Below are positions 1 through 5,334 of a stretch of 6,244 nucleotides of DNA, piece after piece (within the stretch, counting starts at the first letter, position 1; each line of letters starts with the position of its first letter). The notes below the pieces were generated by a model that was not told the DNA's origin, did not search any database, and saw only the letters and a list, made by a program, of their open reading frames with translations. The translations under genes and the position numbers were made by a program. The DNA comes from Nocardioidaceae bacterium. Its GTDB lineage: Bacteria > Actinomycetota > Actinomycetes > Propionibacteriales > Nocardioidaceae. The DNA lies in the NCBI GenBank assembly GCA_020438665.1, contig JAGQUE010000142.1, positions 1 through 6,244 on the forward strand. The letters run 5' to 3'.

Positions 1-1050
1 ACCATCGACGTGTCCTACCGCTACTTCGCGACGCCCACCCGCAAGTTCATCATCGCGGACACCCCGTGCCACATCCAGTACTCCCGCAACTTGGTCACCG
101 GCGCCTCGACCGCCGACCTCGGCCTGGTGCTGGTCGACGCCCGCCAAGGGCTGACCGAGCAGTCGCGGCGCCACGCCGTACTCCTGTCGCTGCTGCGGGT
201 CCCCCACCTCGTGCTGGCCGTCAACAAGATGGACCTCGTCGACTATGCCGAGGACGTCTATGAGCGCATCCACCACGAGTTCACGACGTTCGCGACCAAG
301 CTCAACATCCCCGACCTCGAGGTCATCCCGATCTCGGCGCTCAAGGGCGACAACGTCGTCGAGCGCAGCTCGGAGATGCCGTGGTACCACGGTCCCACGC
401 TGATGCACCACCTCGAGCACGTCCACGTGGCCTCCGACCGCGACCTCGTCGACGTTCGGTTCCCGGTGCAGTTCGTGATCCGCCCCAAGTCCGACGAGTT
501 CCACGACTACCGCGGCTATGCCGGCCAGGTGGCCGGCGGCGTCATCAAGAAGGGCGACGAGGTCGTCGTCCTCCCGTCGGGGATGACCTCGCGCGTCGAG
601 GCGATCGACCTGTTCGACACCGAGATCGACGAGGCGTTCCCGCCCATGTCGGTGACCGTGCGGCTGGCCGACGACGTCGACGTGTCGCGCGGCGACCTGA
701 TCGCCCGCGTCAACAATGCGCCCAAGCCCAGCCAGGACATCGACGCGATGGTCTGCTGGATGACCAACGAGCCGCTGCGTCCGCGCCAGAAGCTCGCCAT
801 CAAGCACACCACCCGCACGGGTCGCGCACTGGTCAAGGACATCCAGTACCGCCTCGACGTCAACACGCTCCACCGTGACGCGGAGACCAAGGAGCTCGGG
901 CTCAACGAGATCGGCCGCATCCAGCTCCGCACCACCGTGCCGCTGCTGTGCGACCCCTACTCCAAGAACCGCACCACAGGGTCGTTCATCCTCATCGACG
1001 AGGCGACCGGCGTCACCGTCGGCGCCGGCATGATCAACTCCGGCTCCTGA
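1..1050 (+). CDS. cysN: Sulfate adenylyltransferase subunit 1 (CysN), 5'-truncated by window edge
   Basis: CysN is the GTPase subunit of ATP sulfurylase. With CysD it makes adenosine 5'-phosphosulfate from ATP and sulfate, the first step of cytoplasmic sulfate assimilation. The frame is open from base 1 and gives 349 residues, so the start codon and P-loop (G1) lie upstream; the in-frame GTG at base 10 is not the start. Visible signatures are the TIDVxYRYF segment at residues 1-9, the switch II (G3) motif as DTPCH at 20-24, the G4 motif NKMD at 75-78 and a G5-like SALKGD at 112-117. EF-Tu-type beta-barrel domains follow. The protein ends at the family's usual C-terminus (IDEATGVTVGAGMI), so there is no fused CysC kinase. 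Oddity: the near-invariant Gly of DxPGH is Cys, codon tgc at 67-69. cysD would be expected just upstream, outside the window. The family call is secure. Confidence 0.96.
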   Translation, partial: TIDVSYRYFATPTRKFIIADTPCHIQYSRNLVTGASTADLGLVLVDARQGLTEQSRRHAVLLSLLRVPHLVLAVNKMDLVDYAEDVYERIHHEFTTFATKLNIPDLEVIPISALKGDNVVERSSEMPWYHGPTLMHHLEHVHVASDRDLVDVRFPVQFVIRPKSDEFHDYRGYAGQVAGGVIKKGDEVVVLPSGMTSRVEAIDLFDTEIDEAFPPMSVTVRLADDVDVSRGDLIARVNNAPKPSQDIDAMVCWMTNEPLRPRQKLAIKHTTRTGRALVKDIQYRLDVNTLHRDAETKELGLNEIGRIQLRTTVPLLCDPYSKNRTTGSFILIDEATGVTVGAGMINSGS

Positions 1051-1075
1051 GGCGTCGCCCGCCTCCCTGGGACCA

Positions 1076-1129
1076 CGACAACGTCATAGGAACTGGCTGC
1101 TCCGGCAGCCGGATCCTGTGACGTTGTTG
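1076..1129. terminator. Long hairpin at cysN/ygfZ convergent junction, probable bidirectional terminator
   Basis: Bases 1076-1100 pair with 1105-1129 around the four-base loop tccg (1101-1104). Of 25 positions, 21 are Watson-Crick, three are G-U in the plus-strand transcript (1077/1128, 1087/1118, 1094/1111) and one is an A-A mismatch (1092/1113). In plus-strand RNA the loop reads UCCG closed by C-G, a member of the very stable UNCG tetraloop class. It begins 25 bases after the cysN stop. On the other strand it begins 8 bases after the ygfZ stop. No T-run follows on either side, which is common for actinobacterial terminators. Pairing is better in the cysN transcript, because the G-U pairs become A-C mismatches in the ygfZ transcript. 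The structure is seen directly; the terminator role is inferred. Confidence 0.75.
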
Positions 1130-1137
1130 CGTTGGCG

Positions 1138-2082
1138 TCAGAGCCGCGCGCGGACGTGGAGGCCGATGTCGGGGTCGACGACGACCTCCTGGGTGGCGGC
1201 CACGCCGTCGGCGACGAGGGGTGCGTCCACCGGGACGTTTCGCTTGAGCAGGGCCAGCGCGATCGGGCCGAGCTCGTGGTGGCGCGCCGCCGAGCCGACG
1301 ACGCCGACCGCGCGGCCCTCGTGGGTCACCTCGGCACCGTGGGCGGGCAGGTGTTCCTCGGAGCCGTCGAGGTGGAGCAGCGTCAGCCGCCGCGGCGGCC
1401 GGCCGAGCGTGTGGACACGGGCCACCGTCTCCTGACCGCGGTAGCAGCCCTTGTCGAGGTGGACCGCCGACGGGATCCAGCCCACCTCGTTGGGGATGGT
1501 GCGCGCATCGGTGTCCACCCCGAAGCGCGGCTCGCCCCGCGCGATGCGGAGCGCCTCGAACGCCCAGGTGCCGCAGGCGGGGCCGTGCGCGTCGGCGTAC
1601 GTCGGCAGCGCGGAGCGCTCGACCATCTCATAGCCCGTCGGCGTCCACACGCACGCCAGCTCGTCGGAGAGGTCGAGGACCTCGACCCGCAGCATGAACC
1701 GCATCCGGTCCAGGAAGCCACGCAACGCCTCGCCCGCCCCGGGCTCGGTGTGGGCGACGAAGCGCTCGCCGTCGTCGAACCCGGCGAAAGCGTGCTCGAC
1801 GTGGCCCTGCGGGCTCAGGACGAGCGCCCAGGTCCAGGTGTGGGGCGGCAGCGCCTCGAGGTGCTGGGTCGTGAGGGAGTGGAGCCACGTGAGCCGGTCG
1901 GGACCCGTGACCGCGAGGACGTCACGATGGGAGAGATCGACGAACCCCTGCCCCGACGCGAGGCTGCGCTGCTCGCCGTGGAGCGAGCCGTAGTGGGCGG
2001 CCACCCCGGCGTCCACCCCCTCGGCCTCGACGGAACCGGGGAGGTCGAGCAGGGGGCTGCGGCGCGTCACGGGGATCGTCAT
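1138..2082 (-). CDS. ygfZ: YgfZ/GcvT-family folate-binding protein (Fe-S cluster maintenance)
   Basis: This 314-residue protein belongs to the YgfZ (COG0354) branch of the GcvT fold. Known members bind tetrahydrofolate and help assemble or repair certain Fe-S enzymes in the cytoplasm; they are not glycine cleavage T-proteins. The diagnostic motif KGCYRGQE is intact at residues 211-218, including its conserved Cys213. The N-terminal half carries the aminomethyltransferase-like region (around FVDLSHRDVLAVTGPDRLTW, 47-66), and the C-terminal part is the small barrel. The ATG at 2082 is preceded by AAGGGA about five bases upstream, which supports this start. The gene lies 16 bp downstream of the nur-like gene on the same strand and probably shares its transcript. 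The 13 bases around its start (2077-2089) are identical to those around the nur start (2588-2600). It ends just before the hairpin that separates it from cysN. A role as true GcvT is unlikely given the motif. Confidence 0.93.
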   Translation of the reverse strand: MTIPVTRRSPLLDLPGSVEAEGVDAGVAAHYGSLHGEQRSLASGQGFVDLSHRDVLAVTGPDRLTWLHSLTTQHLEALPPHTWTWALVLSPQGHVEHAFAGFDDGERFVAHTEPGAGEALRGFLDRMRFMLRVEVLDLSDELACVWTPTGYEMVERSALPTYADAHGPACGTWAFEALRIARGEPRFGVDTDARTIPNEVGWIPSAVHLDKGCYRGQETVARVHTLGRPPRRLTLLHLDGSEEHLPAHGAEVTHEGRAVGVVGSAARHHELGPIALALLKRNVPVDAPLVADGVAATQEVVVDPDIGLHVRARL

Positions 2083-2098
2083 CGTCCCTTCGGGTCGG

Positions 2099-2593
2099 TC
2101 AGTCGTGGTGGTCGTCGTGGTGGTCGTGGTGATGGCCGTGCTGGTGACCGGGGTCGGCGTGGTCGTGCTCGGGCTCGTGCTCCCCGCACTCGACGCAGCG
2201 GCCGAACACGGTGAGGTGCCCTATGTCGACGACGAACGCGTGGTCGTCGCGCAGCCGTCCTACGACGTCGGCCAGGACATCAGGATCAACGGAGATGATG
2301 CGCTGGCAATTCCGGCAGACGACATGGAAGTGCTCACGTTCGTCGACCGAGTGATAGGTCGGGGCCCGGTCGCTCAGATGGGCGTGGCGGACCAGCCCGA
2401 GCTCCTCGAGCACCTCGAGGGTGCGATAGACCGTGGAGACGTTGACCGCCGACGACTGGGCGTGCACCTCGGCCAGCACCTCGTCGGGCGTGGCATGCCC
2501 GAGCCGCTCCACGGCCTGGAGGATGAGCTCCCGCTGGGGGGTGAGGCGGTAGCCGCTGCCGCGCAGGCGGCGACGCAGGTCCTCCGCCGTCAT
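2099..2593 (-). CDS. nur: Nur-like Fur-family metal-responsive repressor with His-rich C-terminal tail
   Basis: This is a 164-residue Fur-family transcription regulator. The winged helix covers about residues 1-80, with a recognition helix near NVSTVYRTLEVLEELGLV (51-68). The dimerisation domain holds two CxxC pairs, Cys93/Cys96 and Cys133/Cys136, as in the structural zinc site of the family. It aligns without gaps to what I recall of Streptomyces coelicolor Nur, the nickel sensor controlling superoxide dismutases and nickel uptake. His33, His70, His72, His88, His90 and His126 are kept, but position 86 is Arg where Nur has His. His70, His72 and His126 are, as I recall, the nickel-specific ligands. 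An extra tail (139-164) has 12 His and 6 Asp in 26 residues. The start at 2593 has a strong ribosome site; longer upstream starts would overlap the preceding gene. It is the middle gene of the nitrobindin-nur-ygfZ run. Zur or another Fur subtype remains possible. Confidence 0.85.
   Translation of the reverse strand: MTAEDLRRRLRGSGYRLTPQRELILQAVERLGHATPDEVLAEVHAQSSAVNVSTVYRTLEVLEELGLVRHAHLSDRAPTYHSVDEREHFHVVCRNCQRIISVDPDVLADVVGRLRDDHAFVVDIGHLTVFGRCVECGEHEPEHDHADPGHQHGHHHDHHDDHHD
2102..2179 (-). repeat. His/Asp-rich low-complexity tail of the Nur-like protein
   Basis: The plus strand shows a run of gtg and gtc triplets, densest at 2102-2134. Read on the minus strand these are CAC (His) and GAC (Asp) codons for residues 139-164 of the regulator. 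The count is 12 His and 6 Asp in 26 residues. The run is in frame and ends exactly at the stop codon, so it is a real protein tail rather than an intergenic repeat. Such tails usually bind Ni, Zn, Cu or Co ions. Triplet slippage could make its length vary between strains. Confidence 0.8.
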
Positions 2594-2605
2594 CGTCCCT
2601 CCCTC
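2594..2605 (-). promoter_or_regulatory. Ribosome binding site that fixes the nur start
   Basis: On the minus strand the bases directly before ATG 2593 read GAGGGAGGGACG, a strong purine-rich Shine-Dalgarno region. This supports initiation at MTAEDLRRRL rather than at in-frame starts further upstream, up to 2728. Those would run back through the stop of the nitrobindin gene and add residues with no Fur-family character. The intergenic gap between the nitrobindin stop and this start is 31 bp. Confidence 0.8.
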
Positions 2606-2624
2606 ATCGATCAGCCCACCCGGG

Positions 2625-3125
2625 TCAGGCCTCGACGCGCTGCAACCGGGCCCAGAGGTGGGGCTGGAGCGACTGGCCCATGGCCGCCATGTCATAGGCA
2701 TAGAGGAGGTCGCCCTCGACATAGCCATAGAGTCGCTTGCCGGCCGTCACCTCCTTGGCTGACTCGGTGCGGACCACGGCGTCGGTGGTGATCTCGAAGC
2801 GGGCATCGCCGATCTCGCCGTACCAGACCTCGGCGAAGCCGGTGGCGTGGGTGAGGAGGACCTCGAGCTGACGACCGGGCCGGCACCGGACGAAGCCGGT
2901 CTCGAGGGCGGAGTCGCGCACCTTGTCGCCGTTCTCGTCGATGATCCAGGTGCGGGAGAAGTAGTGGAAGAACGGGCGCCCGTCGTGGGCGAAGATGAGC
3001 TCCTGACCGAACTCGAACCGGTCGATCGTCGGATAGTCGCCATGGCCGTTGCCCCGCCAGGTCCCCAACAGCCAGGCCAGCGGCGCGCAGTCGGGGTGGA
3101 GGTTGTCGGGGATCTCGAACGGCAT
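2625..3125 (-). CDS. Nitrobindin-type heme-binding beta-barrel protein (FABP-like, DUF1794)
   Basis: This 166-residue protein matches the nitrobindin family (Mycobacterium tuberculosis Rv2717c type, of similar length), which forms a ten-stranded fatty-acid-binding-protein-like barrel. Known members bind ferric heme, react with NO and isomerise peroxynitrite. The family signature GxWxGxGxG is present as GTWRGNGHGD at residues 21-30. The proximal heme histidine is His156 in the C-terminal segment LQPHLWARLQR (153-163). There is no signal peptide or membrane segment, so it is cytoplasmic. The start at 3125 fits the family N-terminus (MPFEIPDNLHPD). An in-frame start at 3326 would overlap the divergent gene and is rejected. 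No Shine-Dalgarno is seen before 3125, and a -10-like TAGACT lies 8 bases upstream, suggesting a leaderless transcript. It is first in the run with nur and ygfZ. The actual ligand in this organism is inferred. Confidence 0.92.
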   Translation of the reverse strand: MPFEIPDNLHPDCAPLAWLLGTWRGNGHGDYPTIDRFEFGQELIFAHDGRPFFHYFSRTWIIDENGDKVRDSALETGFVRCRPGRQLEVLLTHATGFAEVWYGEIGDARFEITTDAVVRTESAKEVTAGKRLYGYVEGDLLYAYDMAAMGQSLQPHLWARLQRVEA

Positions 3126-3149
3126 GGCTGGGAAGTCTAGTCTGCTGGT
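3126..3149. promoter_or_regulatory. Divergent promoter pair with overlapping -10 boxes and leaderless starts
   Basis: Only 24 bases separate the two divergent start codons. On the plus strand TAGTCT (3138-3143) fits the actinobacterial TAnnnT -10 consensus and lies 6 bases before the ATG at 3150. On the minus strand TAGACT (3139 down to 3134) lies 8 bases before the ATG at 3125. The boxes share the TA base pairs at 3138-3139. Neither gene has room for a Shine-Dalgarno plus untranslated leader, so transcription probably starts at or within a base or two of each start codon. Any -35 contacts would fall inside the opposite gene. Boxes and spacing are seen; promoter activity is inferred. Confidence 0.6.
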
Positions 3150-3512
3150 ATGCCGCGATCCCTGGTCGTCAAGGTCACCTGCGGGATGGGCGACCCCGAG
3201 CGTGCCAACCAAGGGTTCACGGTGGCGGCGTCCGCCGTCGCCCTGGGGGTCCCGGTGAGCCTGTGGCTGACCGGGGACGCCGCCTGGTTCGCGCTGCCCG
3301 ACCGGGCCGACGACATGCGCCTGCACGGGGCGACCCCGCTCGGTGAGCTGCTGGAGGTCGCCCTCTCCGGGGGACGGATCACCGTGTGCACCCAGTGCGC
3401 CCAGCGCCGCGGCATCGCCCCCGACGCCGTCATCCCCGGCATCCGGATCGCCGGCGCCGCCGTCTTCACCGAAGAGATCCTCGCCGACGACGTCCAGGCC
3501 CTCGTCTACTGA
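3150..3512 (+). CDS. DsrE-family small sulfur-relay/redox-like protein
   Basis: This 120-residue cytoplasmic protein has the DsrE/DsrF/TusD-like alpha/beta fold. A first strand and loop [22 protein letters not shown] covers 1-22, a helix plus strand [17 protein letters not shown] covers 30-46, and a C-terminal strand pair ends in the typical tail [11 protein letters not shown] (110-120). Cysteines are Cys11 in the first loop and a CxxC (Cys80, Cys83) in [13 protein letters not shown]. Characterised relatives (DsrEFH, TusBCD) pass persulfide sulfur on one Cys, but many stand-alone members have no proven role. The ATG at 3150 is chosen because it starts the domain and sits behind a leaderless-type -10 box. 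It is divergent from the nitrobindin gene. It is followed by the 22-bp repeat array and the convergent BKACE gene. A thiol-redox function is an alternative to sulfur carriage. The family call is good; the function is uncertain. Confidence 0.85.
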   Translation: MPRSLVVKVTCGMGDPERANQGFTVAASAVALGVPVSLWLTGDAAWFALPDRADDMRLHGATPLGELLEVALSGGRITVCTQCAQRRGIAPDAVIPGIRIAGAAVFTEEILADDVQALVY

Positions 3513-3522
3513 CGTCGCTCCC

Positions 3523-3632
3523 CCGAAGTGCCCCGTCCTGCCCCCCGAGGTGCCCCGTCCTGCCCCCCGAGGTGCCCCGTCCTGTCCCCCGAGGTGCCCC
3601 GTCCTGTCCCCCGAGGTGCCCCGTCCTGTCTC
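3523..3632. repeat. Five tandem copies of a 22-bp C-rich unit (G-quadruplex-capable on minus strand)
   Basis: The unit is ccgaggtgccccgtcctg followed by Yccc, 22 bp, at 3523, 3545, 3567, 3589 and 3611 with no spacers. Copy 1 has gaag instead of gagg. Copies 1-2 end in cccc and copies 3-4 in tccc, and copy 5 ends in tctc. The minus strand has ten runs of four to six G from about 3622 down to 3520, separated by loops of 6 or 7 bases, which meets the usual G-quadruplex pattern. The array fills almost the whole gap between the convergent dsrE and BKACE genes. Its last two bases overlap the BKACE stop codon. With a 22-bp period it is not codon-phased, and without spacers it is not CRISPR. A role as a termination or 3'-end element is inferred. 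Confidence 0.95.
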
Positions 3633-4488
3633 AGGCCGCCGGGCGGATGGCGAGATAGGCGCGTGCCTCGGCCGGGGTCATCGGGACCCGCTGGGCGAGC
3701 TCCCCCATGGCGACGGCGCGCTCGACCAGCTGGGCGTTGGAATCAACCGGGACGCCCCTGCGGAGGGTCAGCACGTCCTCCATGCCGACGCGCAGGTTGC
3801 CTCCCATCGACAGTGCTGCCAGCCCGACCGCGAGCGTGGACCGACCGATCCCGGTGGCCGACCAGCTCGTGGCCTGGCCGGGGAGCGCCTGGACGGCCGC
3901 CACCAGCGCCGCCGCGGTACCGGCCATCGCTCCAGGGACGCCCATCACGAAGTCGCAGTGCACCTTGCCGCCATAGGGGGCGCCGTACTTGTCGAGCAGG
4001 CGGTTGAGGGTGTGCACCTGGCCGAGGTCGAACAGCTCGAACTCCGGCACCACCTGGCGCTCCTGGCTGAGCTGGTAGAGCTCGGTGATGAAGGGCCAGG
4101 GGTTGGAGAAGACGTCGTCCCCGAAGTTGGTGGTCCCCATCGTGAGCGAGCACGACTCGGGCTCGGCGTCCAGGACGCGAAGCCGGTTGGCGAGCGGGTC
4201 GTGCACCGAGCCTCCGGTCGACAGCTGGATGACGAGGTCGGTGGACTCGCGGACCGCGGCCACCCATTCGCGCAGCAGGGGCAGGTCGAGGGTGGGCTTG
4301 TGCTCGCGGTCGCGCACGTGGAGGTGGATCATCGCGGCGCCGGCCTCACGGCAGGCGATCGCGGTGGCGGCGATCTCCTCGGGCGACGTGGGCAGCTGCG
4401 GGCAGTCGGCCTTGGCGGTCTCGGCGCCGGTGGGGGCGACGGTGATCATCAGGCGGTCGGCGGGCACGGGGGAGGCGGCGGTGGACAT
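3631..4488 (-). CDS. BKACE-family beta-keto acid cleavage enzyme (DUF849, Kce-like)
   Basis: This 285-residue zinc-dependent TIM-barrel enzyme is of the 3-keto-5-aminohexanoate cleavage (Kce/BKACE) family. Members condense a beta-keto acid with acetyl-CoA and split it into acetoacetate and a CoA ester. Family landmarks are all visible. PTGAET (19-24) carries the conserved Glu23, and HLHVRD (55-60) carries zinc ligands His55 and His57. Ser90 lies in QLSTGG, MGTTNFG spans 117-123, ELFDLG spans 151-156, and RVGMED (233-238) carries Arg233, the third zinc ligand Glu237 and Asp238. Length is normal for the family. The start at 4488 has no obvious Shine-Dalgarno; an internal Met14 is the next candidate, but 4488 is kept because it is nearest the divergent gap. 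No lysine-fermentation partners (kdd, kal) are nearby, so the substrate cannot be named. It stands alone, convergent with dsrE and divergent from dtd. Confidence 0.92.
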   Translation of the reverse strand: MSTAASPVPADRLMITVAPTGAETAKADCPQLPTSPEEIAATAIACREAGAAMIHLHVRDREHKPTLDLPLLREWVAAVRESTDLVIQLSTGGSVHDPLANRLRVLDAEPESCSLTMGTTNFGDDVFSNPWPFITELYQLSQERQVVPEFELFDLGQVHTLNRLLDKYGAPYGGKVHCDFVMGVPGAMAGTAAALVAAVQALPGQATSWSATGIGRSTLAVGLAALSMGGNLRVGMEDVLTLRRGVPVDSNAQLVERAVAMGELAQRVPMTPAEARAYLAIRPAA

Positions 4489-4548
4489 GGGCCCATCGTG
4501 GCAGACTTCAGCTCAGTCACGGAACCGACGAAACGGGAAGATCTCCTG
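4489..4548. promoter_or_regulatory. Divergent intergenic region upstream of the BKACE gene and dtd
   Basis: The 60 bases between the two divergent start codons must hold the promoters of both genes unless these lie inside the coding sequences. I find no TAnnnT -10 box on either strand here. A weak purine stretch, gggaag (4535-4540), lies about 8 bases before the dtd ATG and could serve as its ribosome site. Around 4537-4546 the sequence aagatctcc is partly palindromic, but too short to call an operator. Confidence 0.35.
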
Positions 4549-4974
4549 ATGAAGGCTGTGGTCCAGCGGGTTCTTCAAGCCGAGGTACGCGTGGACGGGA
4601 GAGTTGTCGGATCTCTCCCGCGACCGGGGCTGCTCGTCTATCTCGGCGTCGCCCCCGGCGACGGTGCCGATGAGCTCGTCTGGATGGCCCGCAAGATCTG
4701 GGACCTGCGGATCCTCCGCGACGAGCAGTCGGCCTCCGACGTCGGGGCACCGATCCTGGTGGTCAGCCAGTTCACGCTGTACGGCGACGCCCGCAAGGGG
4801 CGGCGGCCGACGTGGCAGGCCGCCGCCCCGGGCGAGATCTCCGAGCCGATCTATGAGCGGTTCTGTGCCGAGCTCGAGCGACTGGGCGCACCGGTCGAGC
4901 GCGGGGTGTTCGGCGCGGACATGCAGGTGGACGCGGTGAACGACGGCCCCGTCACGATGCTGCTCGAGCGCTGA
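4549..4974 (+). CDS. dtd: D-aminoacyl-tRNA deacylase (Dtd)
   Basis: Dtd hydrolyses the ester bond of D-aminoacyl-tRNAs (and of glycyl-tRNA(Ala)), a cytoplasmic chiral proofreading activity that recycles tRNA and keeps D-residues out of proteins. The 141-residue length is typical. Both family signatures are intact: SQFTLYGD at residues 73-80, and the cross-subunit Gly-cisPro motif within NDGPVT at 131-136 (Gly133, Pro134). The N-terminus [17 protein letters not shown] is the usual one and fixes the start at 4549. The same reading frame is open far upstream by chance, as is common at this GC content. An 8-bp perfect inverted repeat lies inside the gene (arms 4596-4603 and 4613-4620). The gene is monocistronic here, divergent from BKACE and convergent with the sulfurtransferase pair. 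No operon partner suggests a pathway link. Confidence 0.97.
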   Translation: MKAVVQRVLQAEVRVDGRVVGSLPRPGLLVYLGVAPGDGADELVWMARKIWDLRILRDEQSASDVGAPILVVSQFTLYGDARKGRRPTWQAAAPGEISEPIYERFCAELERLGAPVERGVFGADMQVDAVNDGPVTMLLER

Positions 4975-4988
4975 CCGTCGTACGGCGA

Positions 4989-5014
4989 CCGCGGGCCGGG
5001 GCCCCACCTCGCGG
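4989..5014. terminator. Candidate GC-rich hairpin between dtd and the sseC-like gene
   Basis: Bases ccgcggg (4989-4995) can pair with cctcgcgg (5007-5014) with one bulged T at 5009, giving seven G-C pairs. The loop contains the self-complementary ggggcccc (4998-5005). It lies 14 bases after the dtd stop and 24 bases beyond the stop of the opposing gene. No T-run follows on either strand. In DNA this rich in GC such pairing can occur by chance, so this is only a candidate bidirectional terminator. Confidence 0.4.
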
Positions 5015-5038
5015 AGCGCGAACGTGCCACCTCGCGTG

Positions 5039-5334
5039 TCAGAGCGTGACGGCCACCTCGGCGATGGAGCCGGTGGCCGCCTCGACGGGAGTGTCGACAG
5101 GCGTCGCACCGGGCGCGAGGGTGCGCAGGGTCCACGTTCCGGGGCCGGCGAAGAACCGGAACTCCCCCGCCGCGTTGGTGGCGACCTCGGCGGTGAACTC
5201 GCCGGTCCGGTCGAGCAGGCGCACGTAGGCGCTGCCGACCGGCTCGCCGGCCCGCGTCACCGTCCCCTGGACGATGGCCTCCTTGGCCACGGCGATCCCG
5301 TCCAGCGACAGCCCGCCCTCGGGGGCTCCGCAGC

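Noticed and set aside
1132..2214. A 360-codon plus-strand open frame
   Set aside because: It is antisense to ygfZ, is rich in Arg, Val and Gly with no recognisable domain, and is longer than ygfZ only because stops are rare at this GC content. YgfZ has the KGCYRGQE motif.
2594..2728. A 45-residue N-terminal extension of the Nur-like protein
   Set aside because: It overlaps the end of the nitrobindin gene, has no family similarity, and a strong ribosome site lies before the start at 2593.
2105..2791. A plus-strand frame beginning with a long valine-rich stretch that resembles a membrane helix or signal anchor
   Set aside because: The valines are the antisense reading of the His codons (CAC/GTG) in the tail of the Nur-like protein. 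The rest is antisense to nur and nitrobindin.
3126..3326. A longer nitrobindin start at 3326
   Set aside because: It would run antisense across the dsrE start. The family N-terminus begins at 3125.
3523..3632. A CRISPR array
   Set aside because: The units are directly adjacent with no spacers, are only 22 bp long and there are no cas genes.
3531..3658. A proline-, arginine- and cysteine-rich repeat peptide encoded by the 22-bp array
   Set aside because: The 22-bp period shifts frame at every copy. The open frames are a by-product of the stop-free C-rich unit and have no ribosome site or conserved product.
3343..4974. A 543-codon plus-strand open frame ending as Dtd, which would look like a large fusion protein
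   Set aside because: Its first ~400 codons are out of frame with dsrE, pass through the 22-bp repeats and then read antisense to the intact BKACE gene. Only the part from 4549 is Dtd-like and it has a normal Dtd N-terminus.
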